A DNA stretch of 64,000 nt from Leptospira broomii serovar Hurstbridge str. 5399 (GTDB lineage: Bacteria; Spirochaetota; Leptospiria; Leptospirales; Leptospiraceae): the NCBI RefSeq assembly GCF_000243715.2, contig NZ_AHMO02000008.1, positions 2,274,001 to 2,338,000 of the forward strand, given 5' to 3'. The notes under the pieces were generated by a model. It made no database searches, was not told the origin of the DNA, and saw only the letters and a list, made by a program, of their open reading frames with translations. This document shows positions 7,561 through 16,600 of this stretch, piece by piece; positions within the stretch are counted from its first letter, which is position 1, and each line of letters starts with the position of its first letter. A program made the translations under genes and the position numbers.

Positions 7561-7838
7561 AACGGTGAATTGTCTAGTTATGGCGACAAAAACTTGGAGA
7601 TAGAATAGATTATCTTTGAACTGCCATTCGCATAATCGCAGAAATACGAGGCATTCGATTACCATCGATCAAGTATAGACTAATTTGATGCATTCAATCA
7701 GTCAAAATTTTTGTCGTCGATGTTGTGCCATTTTCTCCTTAACAAATAAATAACGTCTAAATGTAAAAGTTTCCGTCAGATTATCGTTTCGTTATATCGC
7801 ATACTTCATTTCTAAAAGCTAAACACCGAAATAATTGA

Positions 7839-8882
7839 TCATAGATTTTCATTTACGACAATTTGAATCTTCCCGTCGGTCATGTGTCGGTTATAATAAG
7901 CGTAAGCTTCTGCCGCTTGAGCCAAATTGAATTGCTTCCGAATCTTAGGCTTAAAAATTCCATTTACATTATTGATGACTTCTCGCGATAGTCGAAATCT
8001 GGCGAATAGAGATAGAGATTTTACGTAGTATTCGGATTCGAAGAATTCCACTTTCCAGCCGTTGAACAATTTTTGGGCTTCGAATTGCATAGGCCCGGTA
8101 TTGAAATAGCCGTACATACATAATGTCGATCCTTGAGGCATTGAGCGAATCAGAATTAAAGGCATCTCTCCGCCTATGCAGTCAAAGCCGTATGCGCAAT
8201 TTACTTTTTTGCATAATTCGGTAAGTTGCAATTCGAAATCAGGGTCCGCTTGATTAAGCACGTATGAAGCGCCTTCTTCCTTGCAGATAATAGCTTGCTC
8301 CTCCCTACGAACGATAGCGATGCTTTTCAATCCGTAACTATGGGCAACACGCATCGTCATTCGGGCAACTGCACCGGCTGCAGCCGTAATGAAAAAATAT
8401 TTAGATCCGGAAGCCTTGGCCCACTTTGCCATTCCGACACCTGTGATTGGATTGGCGACAGACGATGCTGCCTCTTGAAATTGCACGTCGTTTGGAAGTA
8501 CGATTAACTTCAATGCGTCTGCTAAAACGTATTCGGCAAAGACACCATTTTTACTATATAAAGCTACGCGCCTACCGATTCTCAAGCGACCGATAATGCC
8601 TCTGCCAGCCGCGACTACCACGCCAGCCCCTTCGAATCCAACTCCACGAGGATAAGGATAATCCAAAGTCGAACTATAGACTCCCCTGATATGGTAAAGA
8701 TCGTTAGGATTCATTGATCCTCTATTAACTTTTACAAGAACCTGACCCGGCCCCGGTTTCGGAATATCTATTTCAGTAATCGTAATATAGTTTCTTATTT
8801 TGTCCGGATTTAAAAGCGCCTCTTCGGGCAAAGGTCCGAGTTGACGAAGTGCTTTCATTTTGCTAGGTAGATTGTTTATCAT
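7839..8882 (-). CDS. Zinc-independent MDR oxidoreductase (quinone reductase type)
   Basis: 347 residues of the medium-chain dehydrogenase/reductase superfamily. The N-terminal GroES-like part has VNRGSMNPNDLYHIRG and GVGFEGAGVVVAAGRG (about 50-95). The nucleotide-binding domain has ITAAAGAVARMTMRVAHSYG (about 165-184), a Rossmann loop as in NADPH:quinone reductase or trans-2-enoyl-CoA reductase types. The zinc ligands of alcohol dehydrogenases are not evident. The ATG overlaps the upstream VOC gene's stop by 4 bases (ATGA), so the pair is translationally coupled. The substrate is unknown; a role in handling reactive carbonyls would fit the partner gene (inference). Confidence 0.88.
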   Translation of the reverse strand: MINNLPSKMKALRQLGPLPEEALLNPDKIRNYITITEIDIPKPGPGQVLVKVNRGSMNPNDLYHIRGVYSSTLDYPYPRGVGFEGAGVVVAAGRGIIGRLRIGRRVALYSKNGVFAEYVLADALKLIVLPNDVQFQEAASSVANPITGVGMAKWAKASGSKYFFITAAAGAVARMTMRVAHSYGLKSIAIVRREEQAIICKEEGASYVLNQADPDFELQLTELCKKVNCAYGFDCIGGEMPLILIRSMPQGSTLCMYGYFNTGPMQFEAQKLFNGWKVEFFESEYYVKSLSLFARFRLSREVINNVNGIFKPKIRKQFNLAQAAEAYAYYNRHMTDGKIQIVVNENL

Positions 8883-9907
8883 CGATTAATTCTCAAAAAT
8901 TTATTTTTTGGTGCTAAGATCAGTATATTGCCGTCGATATCTTTGAGTATTGCAGATTGACTTCCCCTTCGGCTCACAAGAGTTCCCCCCTCGCTGATTA
9001 TTTTCTTTATTGCGGTATCAAGGTTTTGCACTTGAAAGCCGGTTGCAACGAACCCCATTTCGGTCATCGTACGCGGTTTTTTTGAGGACGATTTGTTATA
9101 AGTGAAAATTTCGAAAGTTGGACCTCCTTCGCTATAACCGGGTAATTCAACATGCCGACCACGCACTACAGCCCCGTTTATGCCGGTTAGATTTTCGATG
9201 AATTCCCCTCTGTAATTCCTTTCGAATCCTGTAGCGGAAGTCCCCAACGCTTTAGTATAAAAATTCATTGTCTTAATCCAATCTGTTGAATTAATATTTA
9301 CGTGAAGAAATCGTATTGCGTCGACTTTCGCGGGTGCCAACTTGAAGCTAATCCGTACTAACGAATTTAACGATCGATATATTGTGCGCGGAGTTACTGG
9401 CGCAGGAAATGGTAGATGGATCTCGAAAACATTTCCATCCGGATCAGTTGCGTATGCCGCGGGAACTTTTTCCAAATCTTTGAATGAACTGAGTATTTTA
9501 CCGCCGTTTTTTAAGATTTGTTCGATCAAACCGGGGATATCATCGCTCTCAAAGCAAATATGAGCGTAACCTAAATCATTCGGCAAAGGCGATTCGATAT
9601 TCGATTTATCACTTTTTAGGATGGTCAATAACGGTCCTTGCTCGTCATAGCCTGCTGTTCTAAGAGATATAACCGACTTGATTGATCCGTCTAAACTCCA
9701 TACTGCCTCTTCCTTAGATCTTTGAGCTCCTAAGGCGTTTCGATAGAATTCCGAAAGTCGCTCCGGATTCGGGCTGTTTAAAATCAAGGTGGCATATGAA
9801 AAATCAATGTTGTCTATCTTATGATAGTCGCTCTGAGATGAGGTTATAGCCCACCAAAATGAGATGCCGGTAATCAAAATGCAGATTGCGATAAGTAATT
9901 TTTTCAT
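8879..9907 (-). CDS. Membrane-anchored protein with two VOC/glyoxalase domains
   Basis: 342 residues. An N-terminal hydrophobic segment (about 4-22) is a signal anchor or uncleaved signal. Two vicinal-oxygen-chelate domains follow: the first about 38-170 (ATLILNSPNPERLSEFYRNA to ATDPDGNVFEIHLP), the second about 200-335 (FLHVNINSTDWIKTMNFYTKAL to LKDIDGNILILAP). The family covers glyoxalase I, dioxygenases and resistance proteins. The start and end motifs keep some His/Glu metal ligands, but activity is not certain. It is the first gene of a two-gene unit with the MDR oxidoreductase. An exported tandem VOC protein is uncommon. Confidence 0.85.
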   Translation of the reverse strand: MKKLLIAICILITGISFWWAITSSQSDYHKIDNIDFSYATLILNSPNPERLSEFYRNALGAQRSKEEAVWSLDGSIKSVISLRTAGYDEQGPLLTILKSDKSNIESPLPNDLGYAHICFESDDIPGLIEQILKNGGKILSSFKDLEKVPAAYATDPDGNVFEIHLPFPAPVTPRTIYRSLNSLVRISFKLAPAKVDAIRFLHVNINSTDWIKTMNFYTKALGTSATGFERNYRGEFIENLTGINGAVVRGRHVELPGYSEGGPTFEIFTYNKSSSKKPRTMTEMGFVATGFQVQNLDTAIKKIISEGGTLVSRRGSQSAILKDIDGNILILAPKNKFLRINR

Positions 9908-10099
9908 TTTGCTTTCATTTGCGGCTTTCTTTCATAGACGTTCATAGCAGTGCATTTCCTTTGCAACGATCAAAACTTTAATTTGTATCGCGCGATTAAC
10001 CCGCGTATTTGCCTTAATAGATCGGACCGAAAAATTAGTGTACATATGAGATAGAACCTGGAACAGATTCGAACTGTATTTATGATATCCGAATTGTAG

Positions 10100-10179
10100 G
10101 GAATCCGCTTGAATGATTCCGACGCGGTTAAAAAATTTTGGGTACATGATGCCGGTATCATTCAAGCCAAATGGATTCC
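10100..10179. repeat. Imperfect long inverted repeat
   Basis: GGAATCC plus CTTGAATGAT on the left (10100-10117) pairs with ATCATTCAAG plus GGATTCC on the right (10157-10179), 17 paired bases interrupted by a bulge. It lies in the divergent gap between the VOC gene and the small membrane protein. It could be a hairpin element or the ends of a small decayed insertion. Confidence 0.4.
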
Positions 10180-10212
10180 GCTGTTTTAAAATGAATCATT
10201 GAAGAGATACAT

Positions 10213-10503
10213 ATGACTTTAAACAGAATAGTAATTTATCTAGTTGTATTCGGTTATGTAATTGTGAATATTTTTATGCAGATGGATTTTTTTACCGGAA
10301 GAAATATTTGGGCAAAATATTATCAGGTAGATACCGGCCTTACGTCGAATCAGAACCAAGAGTTTGGAACTGGCGAGCTCGAAGCGGGAAGAAAAGCATA
10401 TTACGCAAAGACGGCTTTTTTGCTGTATTTGTTAATTTTACTGGTTTTCAACGTTCCGTTCCCGCTTGGGGGAGTAAGACCCAAAGGAGTACGAGCAATT
10501 TAG
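10213..10503 (+). CDS. Small two-helix membrane protein, unknown function
   Basis: 96 residues with a membrane segment at about 5-22 and another at about 67-84, joined by a polar loop containing FTGRNIWAKYYQVDTG. I do not recognise a family. The start at 10213 has GAAGAG 6 bases upstream. It stands alone, divergent from the VOC/MDR unit, and no operon partner is visible. Confidence 0.6.
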   Translation: MTLNRIVIYLVVFGYVIVNIFMQMDFFTGRNIWAKYYQVDTGLTSNQNQEFGTGELEAGRKAYYAKTAFLLYLLILLVFNVPFPLGGVRPKGVRAI

Positions 10504-11156
10504 GAACGAGAGTAGCCGCTCCCAAGGGAAGCTAAGATGCGACTATTCCCGCTAAAGGAATAGAAAGACTGTTCAATGATAGTAACGCAAGGGCCGTCTT
10601 TGCTGCTTGTTTTTCTTTTCCATTTAAAAAAATAAATGAGAAATACCAGAGAGAACATACGAGCATAGGCAGGGGTCCCCAAAGGAAGTTAACAACGAAG
10701 ATATTTTGCGGGAGATGAGAAAAGCAATAAAGCAGCCTGCTAATTTTTTTTTAGGCTTAGAGGTTCTCGATCGAAGCATTTTTGTTTAAATCATAAGTGT
10801 AAACCCATGAAACTAATTGATACTATTCAAAAGACTTGCAAAGCTAAACATTTTCAAACCTGCCTGAAATTTAGGATTTGTCCAGCTTTCGATTTCCGAT
10901 TTTTCTTGGATGATTTCTTTAATTTCGGCTAACTGATTTCAGACCGTTTCCTTTAACTTTACGCTGATTCCGGTTAACATCGAATCAATCCTTTTGAAAG
11001 AATATCAAAACGATACTTAGGTATTTTCACTCTCTGCCAAGAGAAATAATGGAAGTGGCCCACTTTTCCTTTAATTGAAAAAATGGAGATAATTTACGTT
11101 TAACATCGGATCAATAGGTTTGACGGAAAAAGGACGTACGATAATTTCTTCTTTTT
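10504..11156. other. Intergenic region
   Basis: About 650 bases between the small membrane protein and the TPR lipoprotein. It contains a short hairpin, CTATTCC/GGAATAG (10543-10563), without a T-run. I see no convincing ORF on either strand. An AAAAAGGA at about 11128 is too far from the following start to be its ribosome site. Confidence 0.4.
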
Positions 11157-11804
11157 GTGAACTATATAGTGAAACTCTTATCTTACTTTTTCCTATTTTC
11201 CTTTTTTTGGAGCTGTTCAGATGATTCAAGTAAGTTACACGAAAGTTATAAACAGGCACTAGCTCAATTCCAATCTAAACAGTTGACTGAATCCAAATTT
11301 TCCTTTGAGAAACTTTATAGAGAACATCCGGATTATTTGCTTGTTAGGCTGATGCTCGCAAAAACGTATTTCTTTTCAAATAATCTCAAAATGGCTTTGA
11401 AACTATTTGAGGAGGATTACTCTAAAAACCCAACTCGAATTGAATCGGCAATCTGGATGTATCGGACGAAATATATAGTAGGCGAAGATCCGAATTCTAT
11501 TGTACTCGGCCTTGATAAAATAATTTCGGATGATCCCAATAATATCGAAGCCTGGATTTTACGCGGACGGATTTACGAAAAATTAGGTCGTCTTGATCAT
11601 GCAATTGAAAGCTATCGAAACGTTGTAAAAAATGATGAACGTCTCGGATTTGCTCATTTCAGGTTATCGGAATTGCTTCGAGTAGCTTCTTCCGAACAAA
11701 GAGATGCGGAGCTAATAAAGGCGAAAGTATTAGGATTTGATCCGGAATTAGAAAAGAAGCGAACAGTTTCAGGCACCGCTGCAAACGCTAAACATGAAAA
11801 GTAG
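11157..11804 (+). CDS. TPR-containing lipoprotein
   Basis: 215 residues. An N-terminal signal ends in an FFWSC lipobox at about residue 20. The rest is helical TPR repeats, clearest at about 55-90 and 130-175 (EAWILRGRIYEKLGRLDHAIESYRNV contains the W/L/G/Y/A pattern). The start is a GTG at 11157, because a stop lies 12 bases upstream in frame; a second GTG at 11169 also fits the signal peptide. Neither has a clear ribosome site. The gene overlaps the next by 11 bases, so it probably works with that membrane glycosyltransferase-like protein. Confidence 0.75.
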   Translation: MNYIVKLLSYFFLFSFFWSCSDDSSKLHESYKQALAQFQSKQLTESKFSFEKLYREHPDYLLVRLMLAKTYFFSNNLKMALKLFEEDYSKNPTRIESAIWMYRTKYIVGEDPNSIVLGLDKIISDDPNNIEAWILRGRIYEKLGRLDHAIESYRNVVKNDERLGFAHFRLSELLRVASSEQRDAELIKAKVLGFDPELEKKRTVSGTAANAKHEK

Positions 11805-13476
11805 AATACCCTTCGATATATTTTCCGGAGATAGAGTGACAGTTCAATTCCTTCAAAAATTATTTTCCAAAATCATAACACTATTTTTATTTTCCATTAT
11901 AGTTACAGCGCTCTTCAGGTTTTTGAATTCAGAGCAATCAAATATTATAAACGCAAGTATTCAGGCAATGAGCGTCGATCCACCCTTGGTTACAAAATGG
12001 ATTTACCGAGATTCATTTTATTTTCTACTGGGTTATGGAGTTTGGATCAGTCTTATTCTTGTTACTCTTAAATTTCTAAGCAAATTCAATCTGCTATTCG
12101 ACGATAAAATAGTAACGACGGCGTTGGTGCTCATTTCTATAAGTATGGCTTTAATGCTTCGCGATATACCCGACGTTTTTTATGATTCGCGTAAAAGGAA
12201 CGTTATTATCGCTTTCCTTGTAATATTTTCGATTGCTTTGGTATTTAAGGGAAGTTTTATCCAAGAATTAAGCCGCCGAGTAGCCAGAATACTGAATGAA
12301 AAATATGCGATTCTTGTGGGTTTAATAGTTTTATTAGGTCTCCTGCAAAGATTACTTGCTTTGCAATTTGATGATGGGTTATTACAGAGCGGAGATGATC
12401 CTAAAACTTTTTATGAGTCGGCAATTAATCTCTACGAAAATGGAATTAGACCCAATTTAGGATTTAGCCCAGGTATGAGCTATTTCCTTTTTGCCTGCTT
12501 TAAAATTTTCGGAATCGGTCAGTTAATTCCCAAAATACTTTTGGCATTGATCGGCATGCTTGGGCTATTTTGTTCAATCGAGACAGCAAGAATATTTATA
12601 AAATCTAAATTTGCAGGTATAGCAGCAGGAGTATTTTACCTTACCTCAAGTCATTATGTTTCTTTTTCAAATCAGCTATGGAACGAAAATTTATTTAATC
12701 CTCTATTCTCGATATTCATTTACATAAATCTGGTGGCACTCCGTAAGAGCGGTATAAAATATATTATATTACAAATTCTAATTACGGTCTTCGCTGGTAT
12801 TTGCTTTTCATTACTTAGAAGTTGGTTTCCCTTAGTGTTCTTGGTATTTTTGGCTGGCTATTGCTTCGAATCTCGTAACGGAAACATTCTTAGAAAAGCC
12901 CAACTTATCTTGATCGCGCTTTTATTTTGCTTCTCTTACTTATCTCCACGATTTCTCGGAGGACAAGACGACAGCCTGATTGCTACGAATAACTCTCAAG
13001 TGAATTTCGTGATCGGAAATAATCCGTATTCGCAAGGAACATATACTCGACATTGGGTAACGTTTGTAGCGGAATCTAAGTTGGACGTAAATAGCAAGGA
13101 GATGGCTAATTACCTCATGCAAATATATAAAAAGAATCCGGAATTAGTTTTTACAAACCTATATAAAAAGCTTATGCTATGGTTTGTTGGGGCTGGAGGT
13201 CCAAGGCCGCTCGGAAATTATTATCAGCATCCATTGCTGATTTCTCAATATTTCTATAGGATCTCGATCAGTTTGCTTTTGCTAGTGGGTTTAATTCGGC
13301 TAATCAAACATAAAAAATTTATTCTCCCTTCGGCTTATTTATCCATTCTATTTGTTCATTTAGTTTTTTTTGTGGATTATCGATTTACTCTTACTGCCAT
13401 GCCTATTCAGGCGGTGTTAGTTCCTTTTGGAATAATAGTTATGGCGAATATTATTAAAAAGAAAATAGCGACTTAA
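11794..13476 (+). CDS. GT-C type membrane glycosyltransferase (family 39-like)
   Basis: 560 residues with roughly 11-13 hydrophobic helices. After several helices a periplasmic loop has LLQSGDDPKTFYESAINLYENG split over about 201-222, with the paired acidic residues and aromatic typical of GT-C (PMT/ArnT-like) enzymes that use a polyprenyl-phosphate sugar donor. SSHYVSFSNQLWNENLFNP further on also resembles that fold. The first ~150 residues form extra helices. The acceptor is unknown; surface or periplasmic glycosylation is inferred. It overlaps the TPR lipoprotein gene by 11 bases, which suggests coupling. Confidence 0.7.
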   Translation: MKSRIPFDIFSGDRVTVQFLQKLFSKIITLFLFSIIVTALFRFLNSEQSNIINASIQAMSVDPPLVTKWIYRDSFYFLLGYGVWISLILVTLKFLSKFNLLFDDKIVTTALVLISISMALMLRDIPDVFYDSRKRNVIIAFLVIFSIALVFKGSFIQELSRRVARILNEKYAILVGLIVLLGLLQRLLALQFDDGLLQSGDDPKTFYESAINLYENGIRPNLGFSPGMSYFLFACFKIFGIGQLIPKILLALIGMLGLFCSIETARIFIKSKFAGIAAGVFYLTSSHYVSFSNQLWNENLFNPLFSIFIYINLVALRKSGIKYIILQILITVFAGICFSLLRSWFPLVFLVFLAGYCFESRNGNILRKAQLILIALLFCFSYLSPRFLGGQDDSLIATNNSQVNFVIGNNPYSQGTYTRHWVTFVAESKLDVNSKEMANYLMQIYKKNPELVFTNLYKKLMLWFVGAGGPRPLGNYYQHPLLISQYFYRISISLLLLVGLIRLIKHKKFILPSAYLSILFVHLVFFVDYRFTLTAMPIQAVLVPFGIIVMANIIKKKIAT

Positions 13477-13529
13477 GTGAGTGGTTCTTCTATTGCGCCG
13501 TTAATCCATTCTGTAAAGGGAAAAAAGGG

Positions 13530-13610
13530 CCTCTTCTCACTAAATTTGCTCGACATACAATTTATTTAAAATCTAATTTATAACTCAAACCTGTCAGCGC
13601 GGAGAAGAGG
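13530..13610 (+). promoter_or_regulatory. Inverted repeat that could mask the ribosome site of the large toxin gene
   Basis: CCTCTTCTC (13530-13538) is the exact reverse complement of GAGAAGAGG (13602-13610). The right arm lies in the purine-rich ribosome site just before the ATG at 13615. If transcription starts upstream of 13530, pairing would sequester that site. Confidence 0.35.
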
Positions 13611-13614
13611 GAGA

Positions 13615-16600
13615 ATGGATTTTATGATTAGAAAAGGGCGATATATTCGTCATGATTCCATTCCTGAAAGGCTTATGTCATGCAGCATGCTCTCAATCTA
13701 TTTTTGGGTTCTCTTTTTCCCGCTTTCTACCCTTTTTTCCCAAAACCTTAATAATTACCCGACCTTCGTAGCCCCTCAGTTTCAACAACAAAATCTTGAT
13801 CAAGTTGTCAGCCTAGCAAATCAGTCCAATTCTTTAAATAACTGGGAAGCAATTTCCGGCCAAGGACTCAGCGCTATTAAGTCAAATTGGGAGAATGCTT
13901 CAGCTTTAGAAATAGAATCGCTCGTCAGTTCGATTACCTCAAGCCCTAATTCCGGTACGAGTTTACAAGATTATCAAAATGCGGTTTCGGCTTACTTGTG
14001 GGCACAGGAAAATAATGCCGAAACACAATGGCTAAATCAGGTTGATTCCCAACTCTCTAATGCACGTGACAATTTTATTAATGGTCAGTTAGCGATTAAT
14101 ATTTCGAATAGCACGACGCAAAACCAGCAGCTGGTAGTTACGAGTAGCGGAAATGTGAATTCAGCCATTGCAAACTCTGCTGATTATAGAACTGCACTTA
14201 ATACTGGATTGCAAAGTTTTTCCGACTCTTTAACTGCATTACAAAGAACTTATGAGCAACAATTATCATCTTTAAACCAAACCGATGCGCAATATAAGAC
14301 GAATCTACTGCAATTGCAAAGCTACGAAAATACTGTAAAGCAGGGTATGCAGACTTCGGTTTCACAACTTCAAACTTCCCTCCAAACTACAGCTTTATTC
14401 TATAATACCAAACCAAACGGAACTCCGAACTGGAATTCGATGAACCAATCCGGATTAGATCTGCAAAACTTGATTACTAGTTTAAGTCAGGGTCTCGCGA
14501 ATGGAAGTCCGCTCTCGGCACTTGCAAATCAAATGGTCTCTTATCTTCAAGCTCAAGAAACTCAGGCACAAAATAATGCCACTTATTGGAGCCAAAAAGC
14601 TACTCCGTACAATTTATCGCTAACCGGAACTGTTCTCGATGGGGAGCAGGTATTAAACGGGCTACAAGATCTATATAATTATGGGAATTGGGTATCCTCT
14701 GCAAATCCTGTTATCGGAGCTATTAAGGGTTTCATCGATGGTGGAAGTAATAATCAAGACCCCACGTTGATTAACTATCTGTACGGTAACGATTTTAACT
14801 CGAACAACTACAGTATTTTAAAGATAAATTCAGCAGATTTTAAAGGATACAATACTGCTTACACGAATTATAGTGTATATCCCATCCAAACAGGCTATGC
14901 TGGCAATGACCTTTATTATTCTTCAGCAGGTTATAATGCATTCGATTTTAATGCTACAGGTTTAGGGTTTCTCGGCGGTTTTGTTCTTCAAACGGGCTTC
15001 TTCGCGGAAGATAAATTTGATTATAGCATTAATATTCAGCTTCAAGACAAGAATGCATTATCGAATTCGCAAGTTTGGAGTGGGTTCCAAAACAATTTAA
15101 GCACCGAATTAAATAGTTGGAATTCAATCACTTCATCAATTTCAAGTTGGGAGGGACAAATTTCTGCCTATCAAGCACAATACGCGACTTGGCATGCACA
15201 AGCAGCTATCTATACTGATAGCTTACAGCAATCCTATTCTACAGGAGTTGCAAATCTAAATTCTCAAGAACATAATTGGCAAAATGGCTTATTGGCTTCC
15301 TTTCAAGTCATTAATACTAACCCTGTGGCAAGTAGTTCCACGGATTCTTTAAAATCCTCCTTCTTAGATTCGGTTTCTCCTAAGATTACACAGGTACTTT
15401 TACCTTCCGACAATTCCGTTCTTTCTCCGGCTGCCCAAGCGCCAGTGATAGATCAAAGTAGTTTAAACAATACTTTATCTATTTTTCAACAATCTTTAAT
15501 GGGTGCGTCTAACATAGCTTTAGAAAATCAGCTGAATCGACAAGCGATTGATGAGAATAAAAACGCTATTCAACAAATTGCAACTTCACTTGGGAGTAAC
15601 GCGGTTGTCGATAGCCATGGAAACATTGTCTATACTACTTCGATAGAAGATGGACACGCTCGATTAAAGGCGGGTGGCGATGCAACAAACGCGAGCGACT
15701 ATGAAGCAGCCACTGTTAAACAAAATATATTTCTTTCCTCGCCAGCCACAATTAAAATTGCAGCTGCGGGAGATTTGTTTCAAACTTGGAATACAGATTC
15801 GGTAATTTCTCAGAATCAAGCTAATCTTGATTCATTTAATGTTTCGTATAACTCTACAATTAATTCGCTAAATTCTCAAGTAGCAGCATTAAATTCTTTA
15901 AACGCAAAGAATGATAAAGCTTTTCAGGACGCGGCTCAGGCTGCCGCTAGTTTTGCTTCCGATCAGAAAAGCTTAGCTCAGGCATTGTTCCAGGGTGGAA
16001 ATTTTGAGTCCTGGGTTAAGGGACAAATCCAGGACAAAGTGAATACCGCAATGGCAACAGCTATAGCCAACGCAACTGGAATGTCTCCGGACATGGCAGC
16101 TCAACTCGTAAGTTGGTTTGAGAAAAAACAGGCGGATAAGAAAGCAAAAGCCAAAGCTAGGACACAGGAGATTACTTCCGGACTTGTGACAGTCGCAAGC
16201 ATAGCAGCGTCATTTATCGCAGGCCCAGAGATGATGGCAGTAGGGCAAGCTGCATTACAGGCGGTACAGGGCTACGAAAGCGGAGGGGTGGAAGGAGCAC
16301 TTGTCGGAGCGGTGAGTGGGGCAGCAGGAGCTTACGCAAGGAAGGTCGGTGTAAACGTTAATGTTGCATATAATTCCAAAACAGGTTTTAGCGGTGGCTT
16401 GGGAATAGGCTCTTCTGAAGCAAATATTGGGGCGAACTTTTCACAACACGGAAGTACATCTTTTTCATTAGGAACGAAAGCTGGTAATATAAACTTTAAT
16501 CCGAATACGGGCTTCAGCGGTAGTGTAAATGTTTGGGGAACAGAAGGCGGACAGGGCCTCATGGTTAATGTCGGCCAACATACTGGTCCAAGTTTAACAT

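Noticed and set aside
9932..10165. 77-codon minus-strand frame between VOC and small membrane protein genes
   Set aside because: Its 5' end is inside the imperfect inverted repeat, it lacks a ribosome site, and its composition is not protein-like.
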